A DNA stretch of 5,685 nt from an uncultured Gemmatimonadales bacterium. Lineage in GTDB: Bacteria > Gemmatimonadota > Gemmatimonadetes > Longimicrobiales > Gaopeijiaceae. Within the stretch, counting starts at the first letter, position 1. Each line of letters begins with the position of its first letter. This document shows, in pieces, positions 1 to 5,685 of this stretch. The stretch spans positions 1 to 5,685 of the forward strand of contig CALJLC010000110.1 in NCBI GenBank assembly GCA_937982605.1, read 5' to 3'. The notes under the pieces were generated by a model. It saw only the letters and a program-made list of their open reading frames with translations, made no database searches and had not been told where the DNA came from. The position numbers and the translations under genes were made by a program.

Positions 1-1700
1 AGATCCTGGAGACGAACACCTTCGGTGCGAACCCGGTGAAGCTGTCGTCGTACGGCCTCTCCGACCGGACCGAGGAGATCAACGCCGCGGCGGCCCGGCT
101 GGCCCGAGCGGCCGCGGACGCTGCGCCTCGGGCCGCCGTGCGGGTCGCGGGCGCCATCGGTCCGCTCGGGATTCGAATCGAGCCATGGGGACCCACGTCC
201 CTGGAGGAAGCCGAGGCGCACTACCGCCGGCAGGTCGAGGGGCTGCTGGAGGGCGGCGTCGACGGCTTCGTGCTGGAGACCTTCGCGGATACCCACGAGA
301 TCGAATGCGCCCTGCGGGCCGTGCGCGCCGCCTGCGACCTGCCCGTGATCGCCCAGATGACGGTCGGCCAGGACGGTCGCACGGCGTACGGGTCGGACGC
401 CGCGCAGCTCGCGACGACGCTCGAGCAGGCCGGGCCCGACGTGATCGGCCTCAACTGCTCGGTCGGTCCGGCGGTCATGCTCGACGCCATCGAGGCGATG
501 GCGGACGCCACCGCCCTGCCGCTCTCGGCGCAGCCCAACGCCGGCCTGCCCCGCACCGTGCGGGACCGCAAGATCTACCTGGCCAGCCCGGAGTACATGG
601 CGCAGTACGCGCGTCGCATGATCGACGTCGGATGCCGCTTCGTCGGCGGCTGCTGCGGGACCACGCCGGAGCACGTGCATCGCATTCGGGACGCGGTGGC
701 CGCGCTCCAGCCCAGGCACGCCGTGATCTCGGTGGGGAGGACCGAGGCGGGAACCCGTCCGGCGGCGCTGCGCGACCCGGTGCCCCTCGAGGCCCGCTCG
801 GCGTGGGGGCGCAAGCTCGCCCGCGGCGAGCCCGTGGCCTCGGTCGAGATCGTGCCCCCGCACGGATGGGATCCGAGGGTGATCACGGAGCCGGCCCGGC
901 GCCTCAAGGTGGCGGGCGTCGACGCCGTCGCGATCGTCGAGTCGCCGCGCTCCCGCAGCCGCATGGGCGCCCTCCCCGCGTCGCTCATCATCGAGCGGGA
1001 AGTGGGCATCGAGACCATCGTGCACTACACGTGTCGCGACAAGAACATGCTCGGGATGATCTCCGACCTCCTCGGCGCGGCCGCCGCCGGCGTGCACAAC
1101 CTCCTGGTCGTCTCCGGCGACCCGCCGGCGATGGGGCCCTACCCCGATGCCACGGCCGTCTTCGACATCGACTCGATCGGGCTCACCAACGTCGTGCAGG
1201 GCCTCAACGGGGGGGTCGATCCTCGCAACAACTCGATCGGCGAGCCGACCGAGTTCGTCCAGGGGGTGGCCGTGAACCAGGGCGCGGTCGACGCCGAGCG
1301 CGAGCGCGAGCGCTTCCAGTGGAAGGTCGACGCCGGCGCCGACTTCGTGGTGACCCAGCCGGTCTTCGATCCGGACGCGCTGGCGCGCTTCCTCGACACC
1401 GTGGACGCCTCGGGCATCCCGGTCATCGCAGGCATCTGGCACTTCATGAGCCTTCGCAACGCGGAGTTCCTGGCCAACGAGATGCCCGGGGTCGCCGTGC
1501 CGCCCGGCACCGTGGAGCGGATGAGGCGCGCGCAGGCGTCCGGTCCGGACGCCGCGGTCGAGGAAGGGGTCGCGATCGCGCTCGAGGTGATCGAGGCCAC
1601 GCGGGGGTGGGTGCAGGGATTCCACCTGTCGGCCCCTCACCGGCGGGTCGAGGTTCCGCTGCGCGTTCTCCGCGAGAGCGGCTTTCGGACGACCGCCTGA
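1..1700 (+). CDS. Bifunctional homocysteine S-methyltransferase / 5,10-methylenetetrahydrofolate reductase (YitJ-type), 5'-partial
   Basis: The protein combines two cytosolic one-carbon enzymes: methyl transfer to homocysteine to give methionine, and reduction of methylene-THF to methyl-THF. The reading frame is open from base 3 and already encodes the conserved ETNTFGAN motif before the first possible start (GTG at 36), so the true start lies left of the window; I estimate about 50 residues are missing. The N-terminal methyltransferase domain (to about base 720) has the three zinc-binding cysteines: one in GLNCSVGP (456-458) and two in GGCCGT (651-656). The C-terminal MTHFR TIM barrel (from about 830) has the catalytic Glu in SVEIVPP (846-848), the Asp of VSGDPP (1119-1121) and the Gln of VTQPVFD (1356-1358). 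There is no cobalamin-binding domain. The stop is TGA at 1698-1700. Domain identity is secure by motif; the physiological methyl donor is not shown by the sequence. Confidence 0.95.
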   Translation, partial: ILETNTFGANPVKLSSYGLSDRTEEINAAAARLARAAADAAPRAAVRVAGAIGPLGIRIEPWGPTSLEEAEAHYRRQVEGLLEGGVDGFVLETFADTHEIECALRAVRAACDLPVIAQMTVGQDGRTAYGSDAAQLATTLEQAGPDVIGLNCSVGPAVMLDAIEAMADATALPLSAQPNAGLPRTVRDRKIYLASPEYMAQYARRMIDVGCRFVGGCCGTTPEHVHRIRDAVAALQPRHAVISVGRTEAGTRPAALRDPVPLEARSAWGRKLARGEPVASVEIVPPHGWDPRVITEPARRLKVAGVDAVAIVESPRSRSRMGALPASLIIEREVGIETIVHYTCRDKNMLGMISDLLGAAAAGVHNLLVVSGDPPAMGPYPDATAVFDIDSIGLTNVVQGLNGGVDPRNNSIGEPTEFVQGVAVNQGAVDAERERERFQWKVDAGADFVVTQPVFDPDALARFLDTVDASGIPVIAGIWHFMSLRNAEFLANEMPGVAVPPGTVERMRRAQASGPDAAVEEGVAIALEVIEATRGWVQGFHLSAPHRRVEVPLRVLRESGFRTTA

Positions 1701-1737
1701 CGCCCCCCGCAGCTTCCTCCCCGGGGCGGACGGGGCG
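1701..1737. terminator. Possible GC-rich hairpin between convergent genes
   Basis: Almost the whole 40-base gap between the two convergent stop codons can fold. CGCCCC (1701-1706) pairs with GGGGCG (1732-1737), and CCGC (1707-1710) pairs with GCGG (1726-1729). This gives a 10-bp all-GC stem with a two-base bulge (1730-1731) and a 15-base loop. Its position suggests a bidirectional terminator. There is no T-tract on either strand, and chance hairpins are common at this GC content, so the functional call is weak. Confidence 0.3.
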
Positions 1738-1740
1738 CGG

Positions 1741-2583
1741 TCAGACGAGGTCCAGGATGCGCTTCAACGTGCGTCCGGCGTGCCGCTCCCCGAGGTTGCT
1801 CACGTAGACCTTCTCGGCGCCCGCGGCGCGCAGCGCACGGATCGAGCGCGCGCAGACCTCCTCGGCCGATGCGCCGGACTCGAACTCCGCGGTGACCTCG
1901 GACGCGGGCACCGGGAAGAAGCCGCCGAGGGTCCGGAGCGTCTTCGGGTTCGCGGAGCGGTAGTAGAACACGCCGTAGACGACGGGCTTCGCCGAACCCC
2001 GCCTTCGGCGCGCCTCAAGAAACGACTCGACGGCCGGGATCGAGTGGTGCGACACGATCTGGCTGAGGGCGAACGCGGCGTGCGCGTCCGGGGCGTCGAG
2101 GAAGTCGAGCTGCTCGTCCGCGTCACGGTGCGGGTTCACCCAGCCGCCCAGCGTGAGGCCCGGCGCGAAGCCGGCGAGGATCTCGCGCAGGTCCCTCCCG
2201 TGCGGGACGCAGCGCGGGGGCGGTACCGAGACGTCGCCGCCGAGCACGGTCAGCGAGTCGAAGCCGTCGGCGTGGGCGCGGGCCGCGAAGGTCCGGCAGT
2301 AGTCGAGCGTGTGCTTGCACGTCAGGATCGGCACGATCCGGCGCAGCTCCACCGCATCCCCGACGTTTCCGCCGACGTGCGCCAGGCTCTCCTCCTCCGC
2401 CGCTCCCACCGCGTTGTCGGTCAGGAAGACGAAAAGCTCGTCGCGGGTGAGCCGGCCGAGCGTGTGGTGCAGGTCGATCCACGCGGACATGCCTTCGGCC
2501 GCGTCCAGCCTGCGGCTCGGAGGCCTCAGCTCGACGGAGACGAGCGGGCCCGGCCGCCGGAGGGCCTCGAGCAGGAGGCTCAC
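1741..2583 (-). CDS. Diverged methylenetetrahydrofolate reductase (MetF)-superfamily protein
   Basis: This 280-residue protein is close to the roughly 300 residues of E. coli MetF and probably forms a single TIM barrel. MetF-like landmarks occur in the expected order. SVELRPPS has Glu18 at the place of the E. coli catalytic Glu28. PILTCKHT (85-92) matches PHLTC, but the flavin-site His is Ile86. LTVLGGD ends in Asp117, like the Asp of LRGD, but the Arg is lost. GGWVNPH (146-152) matches AAYPEVH, and FALSQIV keeps Gln175 of the ITQ motif. These matches are made by eye. The start is GTG at 2583-2581, overlapping the pepP stop; no Shine-Dalgarno sits at good spacing, which fits translational coupling. 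The protein could be a true MTHFR, a flavin-independent variant or a repurposed paralogue. It is much less canonical than the MTHFR half of the convergent fusion gene. Confidence 0.85.
   Translation of the reverse strand: MSLLLEALRRPGPLVSVELRPPSRRLDAAEGMSAWIDLHHTLGRLTRDELFVFLTDNAVGAAEEESLAHVGGNVGDAVELRRIVPILTCKHTLDYCRTFAARAHADGFDSLTVLGGDVSVPPPRCVPHGRDLREILAGFAPGLTLGGWVNPHRDADEQLDFLDAPDAHAAFALSQIVSHHSIPAVESFLEARRRRGSAKPVVYGVFYYRSANPKTLRTLGGFFPVPASEVTAEFESGASAEEVCARSIRALRAAGAEKVYVSNLGERHAGRTLKRILDLV
2580..2583 (-). promoter_or_regulatory. GTGA stop/start overlap coupling pepP to the MetF-like gene
   Basis: On the minus strand the bases read GTGA. TGA (2582-2580) ends pepP and GTG (2583-2581) starts the MetF-like gene. 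The nearest AGGAGG (complement of 2606-2611) is 22 bases before the GTG, too far for normal use. Termination-reinitiation coupling is therefore the likely way the downstream gene is translated. Confidence 0.75.
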
Positions 2584-3914
2584 GGCGCCCCCACGAGCGA
2601 CTCCACCTCCTCGGGCTCCGTCGGCAGCGCGGCGGTCAGCACCTCGCAGCCGTCCGCGGTGACGACGACGTCGTCCTCGATCCGGACTCCGATGCCCTCG
2701 AAGGCGGCGGCGGCGTCCCCCCCGCCCTCCGGCCGGAAGTACAGCCCCGGCTCGACGGTGAAGACCATGCCGGGCTCGAGCCGCCGCGACGCGCCGTCGC
2801 GGGCGTAGTCGCCGGGGTCGTGCACGTCGAGACCGAGCCAGTGCGACGTCTGGTGGGGAAAGAAGGGTCGGTGGGCACCCTCTTCCACCAGCGTGTCGAC
2901 GTCGCCCGCGAGCACGCCGAGGTCCACCAGCCCGGCGGTGAGCGTGCGCACGGCCGCGTCGTGCACCCCGCCGATCGTCGCCCCCGGACGGACGGCGGCC
3001 ACGGCGGCCCGCAGCGCCGCGAGCACCGCGTCGTACACGTCGCGCTGCGGCGCCGAGAAGCGTCCCGACGCGGGCAGCGTGCGCGTGACGTCCCCGTGGT
3101 AGTAGTCGACCTCGGCGCCGGCGTCGAGGAGGAGCAGGCCGCCGCCGGGCACGCGGGCGTCGTTGTCCACGTAGTGCAGCACGCAGCCGTGCGCGCCGGC
3201 GGCCGCGATCGTCTCGAAGCCCGGGCGCCGCGCGCCGAGGGAGCGGAAGGTGGCTTCCACGGCCGCCTCGACCTCCCACTCCCCCACCCCGGGGCCGAGC
3301 ACGGCCGCGCCAGCACGGTGCCCGGCGATCGTGACCTCGGCGGCGCGGCGGAGCGAGGCGAGCTCGGAGGAGTCCTTCACGAGGCGGAGATCGTCCAGCG
3401 CTTCACCGGGATCGACCACACCCCGTGGCCCCGTGCCGTGGCGCGGCCCGCGGTCGCGTGCGCGGTGCAGCGCACCGACGACGAGCCGTTCGACCTCTGC
3501 GTCGACCCCACCGAGTCGGAAGTGGATCCGGTCGGCGTCGGCGAGCAGCGCCGGCAGGCGCTCCGAGAGCTCCGCGCGCGGCACCGCCTCGTCCGCGCCG
3601 CTCGACGCGCCTGCCCCCTCGACACCGAGCCGCGGGCCCGCCCACAGCTCCGCCTCGGCGTCACGCTCCCTGGCGAAGATCGTGAGCCGCGGCTCCGCGC
3701 CGCCGACCAGCACCGCCACGGTGCCCGGCTCGGTCAGCCCGGTGAGCCAGTACAGCTCCCGGTCCGCGACGTAGGGGTGCTCGGTGTCCCGCGAGGCGAG
3801 CGCGAGCGGGGCCGCCGGGAGGACCAGGACGCCCGCTCCGAGTCGGGCTTCGACGGCCCGGCGCCGGGCGGCGCGGTCCGCAACGAGCGCGGGATGAGCT
3901 TCGGCGGCGTTCAT
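2580..3914 (-). CDS. pepP: Xaa-Pro aminopeptidase (aminopeptidase P, peptidase M24B)
   Basis: This cytosolic metallopeptidase removes an N-terminal residue that precedes proline. At 444 residues it is nearly the same length as E. coli PepP (441). The N-terminal AMP_N domain (about 1-175) has the family signature SRDTEHPYVADRELYWLTG (41-59). The C-terminal pita-bread domain (about 180-440) has all five dinuclear-metal ligands: Asp264 in LLDAGAE, Asp275 in HGDVTRTLP, His358 in SHWLGLDVHD, Glu388 in TVEPGLYF and Glu413 in VRIEDDVV. Substrate-site histidines His247 (VLHY), His354 and His365 are also present. I chose ATG 3914-3912 because it gives the family's usual N-terminus and follows a promoter-like sequence closely; the frame runs open further upstream without recognisable protein sequence. 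It is the first gene of a two-gene operon with the MetF-like gene, with which it has no obvious metabolic link. Confidence 0.96.
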   Translation of the reverse strand: MNAAEAHPALVADRAARRRAVEARLGAGVLVLPAAPLALASRDTEHPYVADRELYWLTGLTEPGTVAVLVGGAEPRLTIFARERDAEAELWAGPRLGVEGAGASSGADEAVPRAELSERLPALLADADRIHFRLGGVDAEVERLVVGALHRARDRGPRHGTGPRGVVDPGEALDDLRLVKDSSELASLRRAAEVTIAGHRAGAAVLGPGVGEWEVEAAVEATFRSLGARRPGFETIAAAGAHGCVLHYVDNDARVPGGGLLLLDAGAEVDYYHGDVTRTLPASGRFSAPQRDVYDAVLAALRAAVAAVRPGATIGGVHDAAVRTLTAGLVDLGVLAGDVDTLVEEGAHRPFFPHQTSHWLGLDVHDPGDYARDGASRRLEPGMVFTVEPGLYFRPEGGGDAAAAFEGIGVRIEDDVVVTADGCEVLTAALPTEPEEVESLVGAP

Positions 3915-3922
3915 GGCCGTGA

Positions 3923-3951
3923 AGTGTAGCGTGGCGCGGCACCGGTCCCAA
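3923..3951 (-). promoter_or_regulatory. Sigma70-like promoter of pepP, probably giving a leaderless mRNA
   Basis: Read on the minus strand, a TTGGGA -35 box (3951-3946) and a TACACT -10 box (3928-3923) are separated by exactly 17 bases; each box matches consensus at four of six positions. Only eight bases lie between the -10 box and the pepP ATG. Normal geometry puts the transcription start at about 3916, two bases before the start codon. No Shine-Dalgarno is present in this stretch, which agrees with a leaderless or near-leaderless transcript. It is a prediction from box match and spacing only. Confidence 0.5.
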
Positions 3952-3970
3952 CGCCATGGTGTAGGGCTGA

Positions 3971-3989
3971 GCGGCCGAGAGGCGGCCGA
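3971..3989. repeat. Direct repeat of GCGGCCGA with 11-base period in the divergent intergenic region
   Basis: GCGGCCGA occurs at 3971-3978 and again at 3982-3989, separated by GAG. Each copy holds the palindrome CGGCCG, so the two palindromes lie about one DNA helical turn apart. They sit between pepP and the TonB receptor, upstream of the receptor start, which is where an operator could be. A third GCGGCCG (4051-4057) lies inside the receptor gene, which shows such words arise easily at this GC content. The repeat is real; any regulatory role is a guess. Confidence 0.45.
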
Positions 3990-4027
3990 AATCGACCCGA
4001 TCCCACGCACAGGCCACCGTCGTCGAG

Positions 4028-5639
4028 ATGACCGAGCCCACCACACCGCAGCGGCCGGGCACGCGCCCGGCCCCCCTCCGTAGCCGTCGAGCCGTCCGAC
4101 TCCTGGCCGCCGCCCTGGCCCCGATACCGCTCGTGGTGGTGCCGGCGACCGCGCAGGAGCCCGACTCGGTCGTCGCGATCGAGCCGATCATGGTCCGCGT
4201 GCTCGGAAGCTCGATCGAGACCGGCTCGCCCTATTCCGTCTCGGTCGTGGCCGGCGAGGAGCTCACGCGGGGAACGATGTCGACGTTCGTCGAGGACGCG
4301 CTCCGTGCCGTGCCCGGGGTCCAGATCCAGAACCGCTTCAACCTCTCGCAGGGTGAGCGGATCACCGTCCGCGGCTACGGTGCCCGCTCGCAGTTCGGCG
4401 TCCGCGGACTTCGCATTCTCGTCGACGGGATCCCGGCCACCCTCCCGGACGGGCAGGCGACGCTCGACCACCTCGACCTGGCCGGGCTGGGCCGGGTGGA
4501 GGCGCTGCGCGGCCCCTCGGCGGCGCTCTACGGCAACGCGGCCGGGGGCGTGCTGCACTTCCGCACGGTCGATCCCAGCGCCGTGCCCGCCCGTGTGGGG
4601 CTGCGCTGGAGCGGGGCCACGCTCGGCTCGGCCCGGGGCGCCACCCCGGGCTCGGAGGTCTCGCACGGGATGTGGTCCCTCTCCGGCGACGTGACCGGCA
4701 CGACGGGCGCGGTGGGCTACCGGGTCGGCGTCACCCACACCGACTTCGACGGCTTCCGGCGCGATCCGGTCGCGGACGACGGCTCCGTGTACGGCGCGGG
4801 CACGCGCACCAACGTGAACGCCCTCACGTCACTCGGGGTGGCCGGAGGCACGCTCCGCTTCGTCGTCAACGCCGTGGATCTGGACGCGGAGAACGCGGGC
4901 TCGCTCCCGCAGGCCGTCCTCGACGAGGGGGACCGTGCCGCGTGGACGTCCAGCGTGACCGGCGCCAACTCGAAGGACGTCCGGCAGGGTCAGCTCGGGG
5001 CCTCGTGGTTCGGCCCGATCGGAGGGACCGACGCGGAGCTCTCCACCTGGGCGGTGACCCGCGACCTCTTCAACCCCATCCCGGGACGCATCATCGACCT
5101 GGGCCGCTTCGCGGGCGGCACCCGTGCGCTGCTGCGAGGCTCGATGCCGGCCGGCGACGGGCTCCGGCTCGGCTGGGGCGCCGGCGTCGAAGCCGAGCTG
5201 CAGGACGACGACCGCCAGAACTACGAGAACCAGCAGGGATCGTCGGGCGCGCTGCTGCTCGACCAGGACGAGCGTGTCTGGGGCCTCGGCACCTTCGTGC
5301 AGGCCCGCCTCGACATCGGTCGGCGGGTCTCGGTGCTGGCCGGAGGGCGCTACGACCGCGTGTCGTTCTCCGTCGACGACGCCTTCGTCGCGGGTGGCGA
5401 CCCGGACGACTCGGGGAGTCGGACCATGGACGCCTTCAGCCCCTCGGCGGGCGTCGTCGTGTCCGCGACGCCGACCGTCGAGCTCTTCGCCTCGGTGGGT
5501 CGCTCCTTCGAGACGCCGACGACCACCGAGCTGGCCAACCGGCCGACCGGCGCCGGGGGCTTCAACCCCGACCTCGAGCCGGAGACGGGAACGACTGTCG
5601 AGGGCGGCGTGCGCACGACCGTGGCCCGCGCGCTCCGGC
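4028..5639 (+). CDS. TonB-dependent outer-membrane receptor, 3'-truncated by the contig end
   Basis: This is a TonB-dependent gated barrel for uptake across the outer membrane; the substrate cannot be read from sequence. ATG 4028 is the first possible start after in-frame stops at 3962 and 3968. The signal peptide has an arginine-rich n-region, the hydrophobic core LLAAALAPIPLVVVPA and a likely cut after ATA (Ala42). IEPIMVRV (51-58) is a possible TonB box. The plug domain (about 60-180) has ITVRGYGARSQFGVRG, LVDGIPATLPDGQ and VEALRGPSAALYGNAAGGV. Barrel strands follow, including SPSAGVVVSATPTVELFASV, GRSFETPTTTEL and NPDLEPETGTTVEGGV, which is typical well before a barrel's C-terminus. The last wholly genomic codon is Arg537 (5636-5638). 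The frame continues to a TAG at 5672-5674, but that stop and the preceding residues from Gln538 are encoded by adapter. The true C-terminus, probably 100 residues or more, is missing. No clear promoter or Shine-Dalgarno is seen upstream. Confidence 0.93.
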
Positions 5640-5685
5640 AGATCGGAAGAGCGTCGTGTAGGGAAAGAGTGTAGATCTCGGTGGT
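5640..5685. other. Illumina TruSeq adapter contamination at the contig end
   Basis: From base 5640 to the end the sequence starts AGATCGGAAGAGCGTCGTG and runs on for 46 bases, matching from memory the reverse complement of the Illumina TruSeq universal adapter. Base composition also changes abruptly from the GC-rich genome. In the receptor frame it translates to the tail IGRASCRERV followed by a stop. This is library-derived sequence, not genome, and should be trimmed. Confidence 0.97.

Noticed and set aside
36..38. GTG at 36 as the start of the methyltransferase-reductase fusion
   Set aside because: The conserved ETNTFGAN motif is encoded in frame before it, so the gene begins outside the window.
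1296..1313. Three tandem GAGCGC units
   Set aside because: They encode Glu-Arg pairs in a charged helix just before the conserved KVDAGADF segment of MTHFR; ordinary coding sequence.
185..1807. A 540-codon plus-strand open frame overlapping the fusion gene
   Set aside because: It is rich in Arg, Gly and Ala with no recognisable domain and lies in another frame of a gene with clear motifs; long empty frames are normal at this GC content.
2584..3279. Upstream extension of the MetF-like frame to give a 512-residue protein
   Set aside because: The extra 232 residues are Arg/Gly/Ala-rich shadow of pepP; MTHFR similarity begins right after the GTG at 2583.
2820..3929. A 369-codon plus-strand frame antisense to pepP
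   Set aside because: Composition is typical of a GC-driven shadow frame, and pepP on the other strand has every catalytic residue.
3954..3959. CCATGG palindrome and nearby bases as a receptor promoter or operator
   Set aside because: A six-base palindrome is expected by chance, and I found no -35/-10 pair with good spacing for the plus strand in 3915-4027.
3911..4738. A 275-codon minus-strand frame opposite the start of the TonB receptor
   Set aside because: No domain is visible and the composition is low in complexity; the receptor on the plus strand has a signal peptide and plug motifs.

Overview
The window is very GC-rich (clearly around 70% or above by eye) with dense coding on both strands. 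It carries a TonB-dependent outer-membrane receptor, so the host has a Gram-negative envelope. The overall style (high GC, YitJ-type methyltransferase/reductase fusion, TonB receptor, poor Shine-Dalgarno signals) would fit Gemmatimonadota or a similar environmental phylum; this is inference, as no rRNA or phylogenetic marker is present. The right end is not biological: the last 46 bases are Illumina adapter, so the piece is almost certainly the end of a short-read assembly contig.

Layout, left to right. (1) Bases 1-1700, plus strand: the 3' part of a bifunctional homocysteine S-methyltransferase / methylenetetrahydrofolate reductase, whose start lies left of the window. (2) Bases 1701-1740: a 40-base convergent gap with a GC-rich potential hairpin. 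(3) Bases 1741-2583, minus strand: a 280-residue, diverged MTHFR-superfamily protein. (4) Bases 2580-3914, minus strand: Xaa-Pro aminopeptidase (PepP), with all five metal ligands present. Genes 4 and 3 form a two-gene operon, transcribed right to left, joined by a 4-base GTGA overlap. (5) Bases 3915-4027: a divergent intergenic region with a sigma70-like promoter for pepP, placed so that the mRNA would be nearly leaderless, and a short direct repeat of unknown role. (6) Bases 4028-5639, plus strand: a TonB-dependent receptor with signal peptide, plug and part of the barrel, cut off by the contig end. (7) Bases 5640-5685: adapter.

Functionally, the left half concerns one-carbon and methionine metabolism. 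The fusion protein would make 5-methyl-tetrahydrofolate and methylate homocysteine. A second, degenerate-looking MTHFR paralogue faces it tail to tail and is co-transcribed with a proline-specific peptidase. The receptor at the right is divergently oriented and probably unrelated in function. I see no mobile element, CRISPR array, tRNA or rRNA, and no convincing new multi-gene system. The most notable points are the adapter artefact, the second MTHFR-like gene and the likely leaderless pepP promoter.
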